DNA of 64,000 nt from Spiractinospora alimapuensis (GCF_018437505.1 NZ_CP072467.1:2666001-2730000); one strand, 5' to 3'; shown: positions 44,335 to 54,109, counted from the first letter of the stretch. Notes: a model not told the origin generated them from the sequence alone. Made by a program: numbers and translations.

Positions 44335-45225
44335 ATGCTGCGGCGTCTGCGTTCCTCCATCTGGTTGCGGTACGCGCTTGCGCTGGTCGCGGTCGGGTGC
44401 GCGGGGTGGGCGATCTGGGCCCGCTGGGATGAGGTTTCAGACGCCCTGCACACGTTCCCGCTGTGGGTGCTCCCCGTTTCCCTCTTCGCGGCGATGTTGG
44501 GGTTGGCGGCGCAGTGTCTGGCCTGGCGGGCGCTCCTGGCCGGGCTGGGGTATCCGTTGCCGCTGTCGGCGGCGGGGCACGTCTTCTTCGTCGCCCAGTT
44601 GGGGAAGTACGTCCCCGGCTCGGTGTGGGCGTTCGCCGCGCAGGTGGAGCTGGCGCGGGACTATCACGTGCCGCGCGGCCGGGGCACCGCCGCGACGCTC
44701 CTCGCGGTGGTCGTCACCCTGGTGGTGAACCTGGCCGTCGCCGCGGTCACCCTTCCCTTCGTGTCGGTGGAGGCGGCGCGGCAGTGGTGGTGGGCGCTCG
44801 CCGCCGCCCCGGTGCTGCTGGTCCTGTTGCATCCGCGGATCCTCAACCGGTGGAACCGCTGGACACCCCTCGCACCCCGTGGGATGGGCCTCGCCGTGGG
44901 GCTCTCGCTCCTGGCCTGGATCCCCCTCGGCGCGCACATCGCGGTGCTGGCGATCGGCGCCGGAGTGGATCCCGCGCGGGCGTTGCCGATCGCGGCCGGG
45001 TCCTACGCTCTGGCGTGGACCCTGGGCGTGGCGCTCGTCGTGGTCCCCGCGGGGATCGGGGTGCGGGAGGCCGTGATCGTCCTCGGACTGTCCCCGGTCC
45101 TGGATCCGGGCGCGGCCCTGGTCGTGGCCGCGCTCTCCCGGCTGGTGACGGCCGTCGCCGACGTCGCCTGGGCCGGGATCGCCGCGGCGGCCCGCCGCGT
45201 CCACCCACACAGCACCCAGCACTGA
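44335..45225 (+). CDS. LPG synthase/flippase-like (UPF0104) membrane protein
   Basis: This 296-residue protein has about eight transmembrane helices and the pattern of the lysylphosphatidylglycerol-synthase TM / UPF0104 family: GHVFFVAQLGKYVPGSVWAF near the middle and ALVVVPAGIGVREAVIVLGL near the end. These proteins are linked to lipid-linked sugar flipping or glycosyltransfer. The ATG is chosen; a GTG seven codons upstream (44314) is possible. It sits 13 bases before the GT4 gene in the same direction. Confidence 0.85.
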   Translation: MLRRLRSSIWLRYALALVAVGCAGWAIWARWDEVSDALHTFPLWVLPVSLFAAMLGLAAQCLAWRALLAGLGYPLPLSAAGHVFFVAQLGKYVPGSVWAFAAQVELARDYHVPRGRGTAATLLAVVVTLVVNLAVAAVTLPFVSVEAARQWWWALAAAPVLLVLLHPRILNRWNRWTPLAPRGMGLAVGLSLLAWIPLGAHIAVLAIGAGVDPARALPIAAGSYALAWTLGVALVVVPAGIGVREAVIVLGLSPVLDPGAALVVAALSRLVTAVADVAWAGIAAAARRVHPHSTQH

Positions 45226-45238
45226 CCACGGAGGCTAC

Positions 45239-46336
45239 GTGCGCATCGCCATCGTCGGCCCGACCCACCCCTACAAGGGGGGCATCGCCCGGCACACCAC
45301 GGAGCTCGCCCACCGGTTGGAGGCGGCCGGCCACCAGGTGGTGGTGATGTCGTGGCGAGCCCAGTACCCGGAAGCCCTCTACCCCGGCCGCCAGACTCTG
45401 GACGACCCCGAGGCGGACCCCTTCCCCAACACCCGCTACGACCTCGCCTGGTTCCGGCCGGACACCTGGTCCACCGTCGGTGCGCGGCTGGGGCGCGGTG
45501 CCGACCTTGTCGTCCTGACGGTGGCGAGCCCGGTCCAGATACCCGCCGCCCTCGCCATCCGTTCCGGCGTGGGTCGACGCGCGCGCGTCGTGGCCCTGTG
45601 CCACAACGTGCTCCCGCACGAACGCCGGCCCGGTGACCGGGCGCTGGTCCGGCTGCTGCTGCGGCGGGTGGACACCGTCTTGACCCACTCCGCCCAGGAG
45701 GCCGACCGGGCGCGGGGGCTGGTGGGTTCCGCGCCGGCGCGGGTCGTCCACGCGCCGCTTCCCCCGCACTTGCCGGACACCGCGCCCGTCGCCGACGACG
45801 GCACGGTGCACCGCCGGCTGCTGTTCCTGGGGATCGTGCGTCCCTACAAGGGGGTGGACGTGTTGCTGCGCGCACTCGCCGCCGGCCCCCCGGACGTCGG
45901 GCTCACGGTCGCCGGGGAGTACTGGGGCCGGACCGGGGACGACCTCCGCCGGTTGGTCCGGATCCTCGGTCTCACCGAACGCGTGGACCTGCGGGACGGC
46001 TACGTTCCCTCCCCGGAGCTCCCCCGCCTGTTCGCCGCCAGCGACGCGCTGGTGCTTCCCTACCGGTCGGTCACCGCGACCCAGAACGTGTGGCTGGCCT
46101 TCTCCCACCACCGCCCGGTGCTCGTGAGCGCCACCGGCCCCCTGGGAGAGCTGGTCCGGGACGGGGTGGACGGCCTCCTCACTCCTCCCGGCGACGCGGG
46201 CGCCCTCACCGAGACGCTGCGCCGCTTCTACGCCCCGGGGATGGCGCTGCGCCTGCGCGCCGGCGTGCCGGTGGTCACGGCGGAGACCCGGTGGGAGGAG
46301 TACCTGGAGGCGGTGACCGGGTCCGGGTCAGCGTGA
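45239..46336 (+). CDS. GT4-family glycosyltransferase
   Basis: This 365-residue GT-B enzyme starts MRIAIVGPTHPYKGGIARHT and has LFLGIVRPYKGVDVLLRAL and a C-terminal donor-binding segment SDALVLPYRSVTATQN. It transfers a sugar from a nucleotide donor, probably in the cytoplasm. The GTG has GGAGG four bases upstream. Its stop overlaps that of the convergent GT2 gene by nine bases. It works with the flippase-like neighbour in a glycan pathway, by context. Confidence 0.92.
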   Translation: MRIAIVGPTHPYKGGIARHTTELAHRLEAAGHQVVVMSWRAQYPEALYPGRQTLDDPEADPFPNTRYDLAWFRPDTWSTVGARLGRGADLVVLTVASPVQIPAALAIRSGVGRRARVVALCHNVLPHERRPGDRALVRLLLRRVDTVLTHSAQEADRARGLVGSAPARVVHAPLPPHLPDTAPVADDGTVHRRLLFLGIVRPYKGVDVLLRALAAGPPDVGLTVAGEYWGRTGDDLRRLVRILGLTERVDLRDGYVPSPELPRLFAASDALVLPYRSVTATQNVWLAFSHHRPVLVSATGPLGELVRDGVDGLLTPPGDAGALTETLRRFYAPGMALRLRAGVPVVTAETRWEEYLEAVTGSGSA

Positions 46337-47236
46337 GGAGTCGCGGGAGCGGACGATCAGGTCGGCGAGCAGGGCGAAGCTGGCGATCAGCAGTCCGGTG
46401 AGGAGCAGCATGAGGGTGTTGTTGCGGACGTAGAACGGGATGCTGAACACGTCGTATCCGCCCTTGGCGAGGCCCACGCCCAGTAGGACCAGGGCGGGCG
46501 GCATCAGCACCTTCAGCGGGTTGAAGTACATGACCATCCGCAGCACCTGCAGGATGTAGCGGTATGCGTCGCTGACGAAGTGGAACTTCGACGCGCCGGA
46601 CCGCTGGGCGTAGTCGATGGGCACGTACTGGATCTGGTGCTGGTTGAACAGGAAGGCGAGCGTCAGTGTGCTGACGCAGGAGAACCCGGGGGGAAGCAGC
46701 GGGAGGTAGGGCAGCGCGACCGAACGCCGGAAGGCGCGTAACCCGGAGTTCAGGTCGGGGATTGTGGAGTTGGTGAGGAACTCGGCGAGCTTGCGGACGC
46801 CCCACTTCACCGGGATCCGTAGGACGCGCGCGCTGCCCGACTCACGACGTCGAGCGCCGATCACCTGGTCCACCGAGGGGTCGTCGTCCAGGACGGCGAC
46901 CAGTTCGGGGATCCGGTCGTTGGGGTAGGTCAGGTCGGCGTCGGTCCAGACCACGATCTCGCCACGTGCCTGTCGGGTCGCGATGCGCCGCGCCGTGCCC
47001 ACTCCCCCGTTGTGGCTGAAGGTGATCACCTCGGTGTGCGGGTGCTCGGCGGCCGCCTCGCGGGCCCGTGCCGCCGTGTCGTCGGTGGAGGCGTCGTCGA
47101 CCACCAGCACTTCGAAGGAGTACCCGGCCGTGTCGAGGGCGGCGTTGACGCGGGAGATCTCCGCCGCGATGCTGTCCTCCTCGTTGTGGCAGGGAAGCAC
47201 GACGGACACGTGCGGGACGGGAGAGGTTTCGCTCAT
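46328..47236 (-). CDS. GT2 glycosyltransferase, polyprenyl-phosphate sugar synthase-like
   Basis: This 302-residue protein has a DPM1-like GT-A domain (HVSVVLPCHNEEDSIAAEIS, VVDDASTDDT, metal site VWTDADLTYP, SGLRAFRRSV) and two C-terminal transmembrane helices. It probably makes a polyprenyl-phosphate sugar. Its ATG overlaps the stop of the GT-C gene upstream as ATGA, which fits: GT-C enzymes use such lipid sugars on the outer face. Confidence 0.9.
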   Translation of the reverse strand: MSETSPVPHVSVVLPCHNEEDSIAAEISRVNAALDTAGYSFEVLVVDDASTDDTAARAREAAAEHPHTEVITFSHNGGVGTARRIATRQARGEIVVWTDADLTYPNDRIPELVAVLDDDPSVDQVIGARRRESGSARVLRIPVKWGVRKLAEFLTNSTIPDLNSGLRAFRRSVALPYLPLLPPGFSCVSTLTLAFLFNQHQIQYVPIDYAQRSGASKFHFVSDAYRYILQVLRMVMYFNPLKVLMPPALVLLGVGLAKGGYDVFSIPFYVRNNTLMLLLTGLLIASFALLADLIVRSRDSSR

Positions 47237-49287
47237 GAATCGGCTTCTGGATCGGTTGCGATGTACAAAGTCGAGGTGAAGCGCCATGGCCCGTCCGGCG
47301 GATGGGTCAGGGTGCTCGGGTCCTGCTCGGTGTTCAGGGTGAAGGCGACATCGGGCCACGACTCCCCGACGAGGTAAGGCAGCATGTCCTCCAGCTCGCC
47401 GCTGATCAGCACGGGCACCCGGTCTCGGTCGCGGATCCCGGTGGTGGCCGCGACGAACAGCGCGCGGTCGGGCTCGTCCATCAGCGCCGTGGGTACCCCA
47501 CACATGCCCCGGATGAGCTGGCCGAAGTTGTTCATGGTGGACGCGTCGGGGATCAGCACGGACGCGTCCTGGGGTAAGGCGTCGCACAGGTGGTCGACCT
47601 GTTCCACGGTGCCCGCGTCGCCGCGATAGGTGAACATCACCTGGGACGTGGCCACGGTGGGGAGGAGGAGTCCCGCCGCGCTCACGCCGACCATTACCCC
47701 GCGCCGGAGGGAGCGTTCGCGAAGCCGACGGCTCAGCCACGCGACCGCCCACACCGCGAGCAGGACGACGGCGGGGAGCACGACGACCACGAGCCGGCGG
47801 CTCGCCCAGGGATGGTCGGGGGTGATGGCGGGCCGCAGCAGGACCAGTGCCGTGCCCCACAGCAGAACCATCAGGGGAAGGATCCACTCCGGGGCCGCCT
47901 CGGGGTGGTGGGCAGGCAGGAGGACCCGCCGGGCGAGCACTCCCGCGCCGAGGACGGCGAAGATCACCGTCGCGACACCGAGGTACCACCCGACCCACTC
48001 CAGGCTCGCCTCCTCGTAGGTGCGGGACGGGTCGATGGGGACCCCCTCCTGCTCCTGCACCCACGCGACGTAGTTGTCGGTCACCTCGGATCCGTGCCCG
48101 CGTTGGGTGACGAACAGCGGGCGTGCGGCGAGCCCCAGCGCGACCGCGCAGACCAGGGCGGGCGCCAACGTGGGCAACCAGTCGGGGCGTGGGGGCGGTC
48201 CGAATCGGCGTAGGGCGAGCGCTCCGATGAGGGTCAGAAACACCACAATGGCGCTGACGACCAACTGCGGGACGTAGGAGTCGGCGAGGTAGTCGATGTA
48301 GGGGCGGGAGAGGACGTAGGCGGCGGCGAATCCGGCACCGGCGCCGAGGATGAGGCCGGTGAGGAGGGGGAACGCCGGGCGTTGGCCCACGGCGAGCGCG
48401 ATCCCTGCGAAGACGAGCACGGGGAGGAGGTCGCGCAGGGCGTCCACCCGCACCACCATGGCGAGTCCCAGGGCGAGCCCGGCGAGCGCCGCGAGGCCCG
48501 CCACGCCGCTCGGGAGGCGTGGTGTCCGCCGTGTTGCCGCGTCCACCGGGGGGAGGTCGCGATAGCGCCGCCACGCGTCGTGGGCGAGCAGCAGGCCGCC
48601 GAGCATCAGCAACTGGGCGACGGGTTCGGAGTAGGTGGCGCGGGTGACCCACTGTTGTGGCAGGCACACCGCGAGGAGGAGCGCCCCCAGGGGCGCCCAG
48701 GCGGGGCCGACGAGGCGGGCGGTCAGGCCGGCGAAGGTGAGGACGGACAGGCCGCCGACGATGGGGGGAACGAGCAGCATTCCCGGCAGGCCGCCGAGCC
48801 AGAACCCCGGCGCGTAGACGAGCGGCGCCCCAGCGAGGAACTGGGGCCAGATCTCCTCGCCCACCTGGTAGAAGGCGAGGCTGGCGTAACTGAGCCCGGG
48901 CAGGTCGCCGGCGAGCAGTTCCCTGCCCTGGGGGATGGGCAGTGATCCGTGCTGCGCGATCCACGCGGTGTACTGCGCGTAGGAGCCGGCGTCCCGACGT
49001 ACCACCAGCTCCTCGGCGCGCATGACCGACTGGACGACGGTACTGGCCAACGCGATGCCGCCCACGGCCGCGATCGACCAACGGGGCGCCGGCCGCCGCA
49101 GGGTTGGAACCGCGCCACAGACGAACCACACGACGATTCCGATGACCGGAATTCCGAGCAGCGCTGCCAGAAGTGGGTGAAAATTACCGACCAAGAGTAA
49201 CCCGAAGGCTACGATGAGCCACGCCATGAGCGCAGCGACGGGCACGGCGGTCGAGCACGCCAGGACCCGTCGAGCCTGGAACCGCAT
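47233..49287 (-). CDS. GT-C membrane glycosyltransferase-like protein
   Basis: This 684-residue protein has about twelve transmembrane helices. The first outer loop carries ELVVRRDAGSYAQYTAWIAQ, an acidic site typical of GT-C enzymes, and a periplasmic C-terminal domain follows. It likely transfers a sugar from a polyprenyl-phosphate donor made by the coupled GT2. The ATG at 49287 has GGCAGGGTGG upstream. A TATGAT -10 box lies about 88 bases upstream. Confidence 0.85.
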   Translation of the reverse strand: MRFQARRVLACSTAVPVAALMAWLIVAFGLLLVGNFHPLLAALLGIPVIGIVVWFVCGAVPTLRRPAPRWSIAAVGGIALASTVVQSVMRAEELVVRRDAGSYAQYTAWIAQHGSLPIPQGRELLAGDLPGLSYASLAFYQVGEEIWPQFLAGAPLVYAPGFWLGGLPGMLLVPPIVGGLSVLTFAGLTARLVGPAWAPLGALLLAVCLPQQWVTRATYSEPVAQLLMLGGLLLAHDAWRRYRDLPPVDAATRRTPRLPSGVAGLAALAGLALGLAMVVRVDALRDLLPVLVFAGIALAVGQRPAFPLLTGLILGAGAGFAAAYVLSRPYIDYLADSYVPQLVVSAIVVFLTLIGALALRRFGPPPRPDWLPTLAPALVCAVALGLAARPLFVTQRGHGSEVTDNYVAWVQEQEGVPIDPSRTYEEASLEWVGWYLGVATVIFAVLGAGVLARRVLLPAHHPEAAPEWILPLMVLLWGTALVLLRPAITPDHPWASRRLVVVVLPAVVLLAVWAVAWLSRRLRERSLRRGVMVGVSAAGLLLPTVATSQVMFTYRGDAGTVEQVDHLCDALPQDASVLIPDASTMNNFGQLIRGMCGVPTALMDEPDRALFVAATTGIRDRDRVPVLISGELEDMLPYLVGESWPDVAFTLNTEQDPSTLTHPPDGPWRFTSTLYIATDPEADS

Positions 49288-49601
49288 GGAAGCCACCCTG
49301 CCAGCGCTGGCCCGAATCCGCGACGCCCGTGGCTTGGGGCCCCGTGTCCACCTCTGTAAACAGATGGTCACAAGATCATATAGTCTGAGTCGACTCATGA
49401 CCCACGTCTGGAGGAAAGGGCCTTGGCCTCTCTGGCTTCCAACCAGGGGTGGACAGCATCAGGTAGCGTTTCGGACAGCCTTGCGCCACACTCATCGATG
49501 AGGTTGCTCCCGGCTGTCCTCCACACGCCCCGGGAGACCGTCGTCATTGGTGAACGCCCCGACAGAGTCCTCCCCCCGAGGGCCGCGACCCGATAGGCAC
49601 C
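49288..49601. promoter_or_regulatory. Divergent promoter region between GT-C and LCP genes
   Basis: About 310 bases without a gene. On the minus strand TATGAT (49375-49380) is a good -10 box for the GT-C gene; a perfect palindrome GAGTCGACTC (49387-49396) sits in its spacer region and may be an operator. For the LCP gene no clear box is seen. Confidence 0.5.
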
Positions 49602-51050
49602 ATGTCCAGACGAAGCGCTCCCGCTCGCCGGAGCCGCCGAACCCGACAACGGCTGTCCGCCCTCAGTTGGATCTCGGTGGTTCTGACCGGCGTGTTGGTC
49701 GCCGGCAGCCTAAGTGCGTACGCGGCCTTCTACGACATCTACGGCCAGCTCGACCAGGAAGCGATCGACACCGACGCCTTCGGTGACCGGCCGAGCCAGG
49801 TCGAGGGCGCGGTGAACGTCATGATCATCGGGTCTGACGTGCGCACCGGCGAGAACGCCGACTACGGCGATGCCGAGGGTGAGCGCCCGGACACGCTGAT
49901 CATCGCACACATCTCGCCCAGTCACGACGGGGCGACGTTGGTGAACATCCCCCGCGACTCGATCGTGGACCTCCCCCAGTGCGAGGCGACCGACGACCGG
50001 CCCGGCCTGCCGCCGAGCCGGGACATGATCGGCGTGGCGCTGACCCTGGGCGGTCCGGCGTGTCTGTGGAACGCGGTGGAACAGCTCACCGGCATCCACA
50101 TCGACCACTACGTCCACATGGACTTCTCCGGCTTCAAGGACATGGTCGACGCCCTGGGTGGGGTGGAGATGTGTATCCCGGAGCCCATCGACGACGACAA
50201 GGCCCACCTCCAGCTCGACGCCGGCCTCCAGACGCTCAACGGCGAGGAGTCCTTAGGCTTCGTCCGTGCCCGCTACGCCCTGGGGGACGGCAGCGACCTG
50301 AGTCGCATCGAGCGACAACAGGAGTTCATGGGCGCGATGGCCCAGAAGGCCACGAGCAGCGAGATCATCACCAGCCCCACGAGCATCCACAGCTTCCTGG
50401 GCGCGGTCGCGCAGTCCATCACCACCGACGACCAGCTCAACGTGGACACCATGGCCGACATCGCGATCAGCATGCGCGAGGTGGACATGGACAACATCGA
50501 GTTCGTCACCGTGCCCAGTGGCCCGGCCCCGGAGGACGAGAACCGGATCGCGTGGCACGAGCCAGACGCCACTGAGCTCTTCCAGGCCATCGCCCAGGAC
50601 ACCGAGATCACCGACGTGACCGAGGACGAGGAGGAGCCGGAGCCCGCTGAGGAGGATGCCGAGCCCGCGCCCGACGTCGCGCCGGAGGAGGTCCAGGTGC
50701 AGGTCCTGAACGCGACCGCGACCCAGGGGCTCGCCGCCGAGGTCGCCGACGAGCTCACCATGGCCGGCTTCGTCGTCACCGGCACCGGCAACCCCGAGGG
50801 CGAGGTCCCGACCGAGAGCACGGTGCTCTACGGTCCGGGCCAGGAGGGCCACGCCGAGGCCGTCGCCGCCGAGGTGGGCGGCATCTCCGTGGAGGAGTCC
50901 CCCTACCTGGACTCCAGCGTGCAGCTCGTCCTCGCAGGCGACTGGACGGGTATGAGCGGTGGTGGGACCGCCGACGAGTCCGGTGGCGGTTCGGCCCCCG
51001 ACGCGGGGACGACGACGGCCGCCGACGTCGACGACTCGGCCTGCTCCTGA
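49602..51050 (+). CDS. LytR-CpsA-Psr (LCP) family wall glycopolymer ligase
   Basis: LCP proteins attach undecaprenyl-linked glycopolymers to peptidoglycan. This 482-residue copy has a short basic cytoplasmic N-terminus, one transmembrane helix (about 22-44), an LCP domain with VNVMIIGSDVRTGE, DTLIIAHISP, TLVNIPRDSIVDLP and the Arg-rich FVRARYALGDGSDLSRIERQ, then an acidic linker and a LytR C-terminal domain (about 365-450). The tail is Gly/Ser/Asp-rich. It lies among glycan genes, fitting a role in wall attachment of their product. Confidence 0.94.
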   Translation: MSRRSAPARRSRRTRQRLSALSWISVVLTGVLVAGSLSAYAAFYDIYGQLDQEAIDTDAFGDRPSQVEGAVNVMIIGSDVRTGENADYGDAEGERPDTLIIAHISPSHDGATLVNIPRDSIVDLPQCEATDDRPGLPPSRDMIGVALTLGGPACLWNAVEQLTGIHIDHYVHMDFSGFKDMVDALGGVEMCIPEPIDDDKAHLQLDAGLQTLNGEESLGFVRARYALGDGSDLSRIERQQEFMGAMAQKATSSEIITSPTSIHSFLGAVAQSITTDDQLNVDTMADIAISMREVDMDNIEFVTVPSGPAPEDENRIAWHEPDATELFQAIAQDTEITDVTEDEEEPEPAEEDAEPAPDVAPEEVQVQVLNATATQGLAAEVADELTMAGFVVTGTGNPEGEVPTESTVLYGPGQEGHAEAVAAEVGGISVEESPYLDSSVQLVLAGDWTGMSGGGTADESGGGSAPDAGTTTAADVDDSACS

Positions 51051-51426
51051 CCCCTTCCGCCCCGGCGGAGCCCGTTCTCGCCCGGGACGCGGACTCCGCC
51101 GGACGGCGTCGTCGTGCCATGGGTCGCGGTTCTCCCGAGCGTTCCACGCCCGAGCGGCGGGACCGCGCCCGTCCGCGTGTCAACTCCGCCCACGGAACAC
51201 GAGTCGGATTTACGCCTTCGACACGACGCGGCAAACGCCGGCGTTGGGCTCTTCACCAGGCATAATTCCTGGTAATCCGCGTGTGGCACTACTGTCCGCA
51301 TCAGGCCATCAAAAGTGATCTCGGCCGCCGCTGGCTAGTCTCAGTGCGACAGGGCAAGGGACAAGGACAGGGACACAGCCACCCGTCTCCGTGACTACCC
51401 GTCTTTCCGCAGGGAGGGACCCTCGC
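51051..51426. other. Gene-free spacer with terminator and operator-like palindromes
   Basis: Just after the LCP gene CCGGCGGAG (51062-51070) and CTCCGCCGG (51094-51102) can pair. Further on lie AACGCCGGCGTT (51234-51245) and ACCAGG/CCTGGT (51255-51260 and 51268-51273) around CATAATT. TAGTCT (51336-51341) could be a -10 box for the dehydrogenase gene. No gene is seen. Confidence 0.5.
51062..51102 (+). terminator. Candidate terminator of the LCP gene
   Basis: A 9-base stem (CCGGCGGAG/CTCCGCCGG) with a long loop lies 12 bases after the stop codon. No T-run follows. Confidence 0.4.
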
Positions 51427-52758
51427 ATGGACGCCCCTACATCCTCCAACCACTCACCACCGGATCTCGTCGTCGTTGGGCTCGGCTACGTCGGACTTCC
51501 GTTGGCGCGGCAGGCGACGCACGCCGGGTTACGAGTCGCCGGGTTCGACGTCAACCGGAGCGTCGTCACCGACCTCGGCAAGGGCCGCTCGCACGTGGAC
51601 GACGTCAACGACGACGCGCTGGACGCGATGCTCGCGGCCGGATTCCTGCCCACCGACGAACCGGAGATCCTGCGCCACGCGCGCACCATCGTGATCTGCG
51701 TACCCACACCGCTGTCCGGTGAGGGCGGGCCAGACCTCACCGCGGTCACCAGCGCCGTCTCCAGCATCGCCGCACACCTGACGCCGGGGACCCTGGTCGT
51801 CCTGGAGTCGACCACCTATCCCGGCACCACCGAGGAGGTGGTTCGGCCGCTGTTGGAAAGATCCGGCCTGGCGGCGGGCGAGGACTTCCACCTCGCCTAC
51901 TCGCCAGAACGCGTGGACCCGGGCAACACGACCTACGACGTGGGCAACACGCCCAAGGTCGTCGGTGGGGTCACCCCGGGGTGTGCCGAGGCGGCGGCGG
52001 CGTTCTACGGCCGTTTCGTCCAACAGGTGGTGCGGGCCCGTGGCACGCGCGAGGCGGAGATGGCCAAGCTGCTGGAGAACACCTACCGGCACGTCAACAT
52101 CGCGCTGGTGAACGAGATGGCGGTGTTCTGCCGCGAACTCGACGTGGATCTGTGGGACTCGATCGCCTGTGCTGCGACCAAGCCCTTCGGCTTCCAGGCC
52201 TTCTATCCGGGCCCCGGGGTGGGCGGCCACTGCATCCCGATCGACCCCAACTACCTGTCCTACAAGGTGCGAACCCTGGGATATCCGTTCCGGTTCGTTG
52301 AACTCGCCCAGGAGATCAACGCCCGGATGCCCGCCTACGTCACCATGCGGGCCCAGGACCTGCTGAACACGCGGGGTCTCGCCCTGTCCCGGTCCCGCGT
52401 GCTTCTGCTCGGGGTCACCTACAAGCCCGACATCGCCGACCAGCGGGAGTCGCCGGCGCAGCAGGTCGCGTCCCGGCTGCGCGCCCACGGAGCGCGACTG
52501 CGCTACCACGACCCACACGTCGACCACTGGGCGGTCAACGGCGAGCCGGTCGACCGGGCCGAGCGCCTTGAGGAGGGCCTCGCCGACACCGACCTCGCCA
52601 TCCTGCTCACCGACCACGGCGTCTACACCCGGGACCTGCTGGAGAAGTACGCCGACCTACTCCTGGACACCCGCGGCGTGCTACGCCGGCCAACCGCCGG
52701 CGACGAGGGGAACCGGGCCTCAGCGGTACCGGCGCACGCCGGCCTCGACGTCCTCTAG
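51427..52758 (+). CDS. Nucleotide-sugar 6-dehydrogenase (UDP-glucose/GDP-mannose DH family)
   Basis: This 443-residue enzyme oxidises C6 of a UDP- or GDP-sugar to the uronic acid with two NAD+. It has the Rossmann motif VVVGLGYVGLPLA, CVPTPLS, ESTTYPGTTEEVV, the helix LLENTYRHVNIALVNE, and the catalytic Cys in GVGGHCIPIDPN, with LGVTYKPDIADQRESPA in the C-terminal domain. The pattern is closest to the WbpA/TviB-type UDP-HexNAc dehydrogenases, but the substrate is not certain. The ATG has AGGGAGG upstream; a GTG 12 codons earlier is less likely. Confidence 0.92.
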   Translation: MDAPTSSNHSPPDLVVVGLGYVGLPLARQATHAGLRVAGFDVNRSVVTDLGKGRSHVDDVNDDALDAMLAAGFLPTDEPEILRHARTIVICVPTPLSGEGGPDLTAVTSAVSSIAAHLTPGTLVVLESTTYPGTTEEVVRPLLERSGLAAGEDFHLAYSPERVDPGNTTYDVGNTPKVVGGVTPGCAEAAAAFYGRFVQQVVRARGTREAEMAKLLENTYRHVNIALVNEMAVFCRELDVDLWDSIACAATKPFGFQAFYPGPGVGGHCIPIDPNYLSYKVRTLGYPFRFVELAQEINARMPAYVTMRAQDLLNTRGLALSRSRVLLLGVTYKPDIADQRESPAQQVASRLRAHGARLRYHDPHVDHWAVNGEPVDRAERLEEGLADTDLAILLTDHGVYTRDLLEKYADLLLDTRGVLRRPTAGDEGNRASAVPAHAGLDVL

Positions 52759-53290
52759 GTCACCCGGCGGTCCCGGATTCACCCCGGGACCGCCCGCCGA
52801 TCCCGCACCAACCACCGCGTGCCCAGATTCCAGCCGACCTCACCGCAACCCGAACAGACTCCCGCCAACCGGCCGCGCGGGCATGGACCAGAGAAGCCAG
52901 CCACGCGCACCGCGTCCGTCGCGGGTGATCGACGACCAGTCTCGTCAGTCGACGGTCGCGCTTACTCTGACCGCTCTACGGCAGGGTCGCGCCCAAGCAC
53001 CCTCTCCTACGGCCGACACCCCACCCCGCGCGGAATCGCCGCCAGCGGGCCACGCGGACATGGACCGGATAAGCGCATAGCACGGAGTCGCTGTTGGGAT
53101 TGCGGTGGGCGTTGGGTGAGGCAGTCGCCTGCGGCGCTCCGTGGTGAATCCGACCGGCCGAATGTCGGGTCGGGGCGCCGAACGGGACCCGGTCCACCGA
53201 CGTCGAGGCCTCGGGCGTGCGGCCCTCGAAGCTTCCCGCAGCCGTCACCGCTTGCGGCGCAGGTTCCCCGTCTTCCGCCGGACCCCCTCG
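52759..53290. other. Gene-free spacer after the dehydrogenase gene
   Basis: About 530 bases without a convincing gene. It starts with a strong hairpin (52766-52794). Two short related blocks, around 52872-52900 (CGCGGGCATGGACCAGAGAAG) shortened by a few bases in the second, and around 53046-53073, share GGACATGGACC-like text. Nothing else is clear. Confidence 0.45.
52766..52794. terminator. Terminator hairpin of the nucleotide-sugar dehydrogenase gene
   Basis: GGCGGTCCCGG and CCGGGACCGCC pair perfectly over 11 bases with a seven-base loop, beginning eight bases after the stop codon. No T-run is present, as is common in actinobacteria. Confidence 0.7.
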
Positions 53291-54109
53291 TCAGACGTCT
53301 TCCTCGCGGTGCCAGGCGTGCTTCTCTTCGCTTCCTCGTGGGGCGAGGAGGGAGGAGACCGCGGGCAGCCAGTTCTTGGCGATCTTGTGTTCGCCTCGGT
53401 TGTTGGGGTGGACGCCGTCGTGGGTGTCTTCGAGCGGATCGAAGTTCGACCACTGGTCGACGACCACGATTGGGGACTGTTCAGTGCTGAGAGAGTCGGC
53501 CCAGGCGGGGATGGCGATGTTGAGAGCGGCGACGCCCTCCACACAGGTCGCGCAGTCGCCTCGGTTGATCGGGATGATCTGGGCGACGACCAGCATGACG
53601 TCAGGGTTGGCCATCCGCAGTTGGTGCACGACCGTGGAGTAGGCGTCGAGGATCTCGTCGGTCTCCAGGCCACCGAGGATGTCGTTGGTGCCGTAGTGCA
53701 TCAACACGAGGTCGGGGTTCGTGGCCCCGACCCAGTCCAGCACCATGCCGGCGGCGGCGACGCGCGTCACCCGGATACCGCTGTGCCCCTCGTGCGGCCC
53801 GTCGGGGGCGACCTCACAGCCCTGCGGCGACTGGGAACCGACAAATCGGACCGAGCCGTGTCCGGCGTTCCGGAGGTCCTGGGAGAGGATCGCCCGCCAG
53901 CACCCAGGTGAGCCGGTGATCGAGTCGCCCAGGGCCATCACCCGCATCGCGTCCGCGACCGCCGGAGTGGAGGCGCTGTCCTGGGGCACGGAGCGGGAGG
54001 GGACGTCGTCCACGGCCGGCGCGTGCGCCGCCCCCTCGGGCAGCACGGCCAACAGCGCGGCCACGGTGGCCGCGGTGGCTAGCGCCCGACCGCCCCTCAC
54101 CCAATCCAC
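53291..54109 (-). CDS. Secreted SGNH/GDSL hydrolase
   Basis: This 272-residue protein has a signal peptide (about 1-29, cleavage near GAAHA) and an SGNH hydrolase domain: block I VMALGDSITGS with the nucleophilic Ser, block III MHYGTNDILGG, and the catalytic DGVHPN near the C-terminus. It probably removes an ester group, such as acetyl, from an extracellular glycan or lipid. The GTG start follows a G-rich site. It is the last gene of the leftward cluster that makes and exports a glycopolymer. Confidence 0.88.
   Translation of the reverse strand: MDWVRGGRALATAATVAALLAVLPEGAAHAPAVDDVPSRSVPQDSASTPAVADAMRVMALGDSITGSPGCWRAILSQDLRNAGHGSVRFVGSQSPQGCEVAPDGPHEGHSGIRVTRVAAAGMVLDWVGATNPDLVLMHYGTNDILGGLETDEILDAYSTVVHQLRMANPDVMLVVAQIIPINRGDCATCVEGVAALNIAIPAWADSLSTEQSPIVVVDQWSNFDPLEDTHDGVHPNNRGEHKIAKNWLPAVSSLLAPRGSEEKHAWHREEDV

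Noticed and set aside
46328-49129. A 933-codon minus-strand frame joining the GT2 with upstream sequence
   Set aside because: Only the last 302 codons show GT2 motifs; upstream of its ATG the frame is the wrong phase of the GT-C gene, which has its own clear frame.
53046-53073. Second copy of a repeat near 52.87 kb as a mobile element
   Set aside because: Only about 20 loosely matching bases; too short and too degenerate to call.
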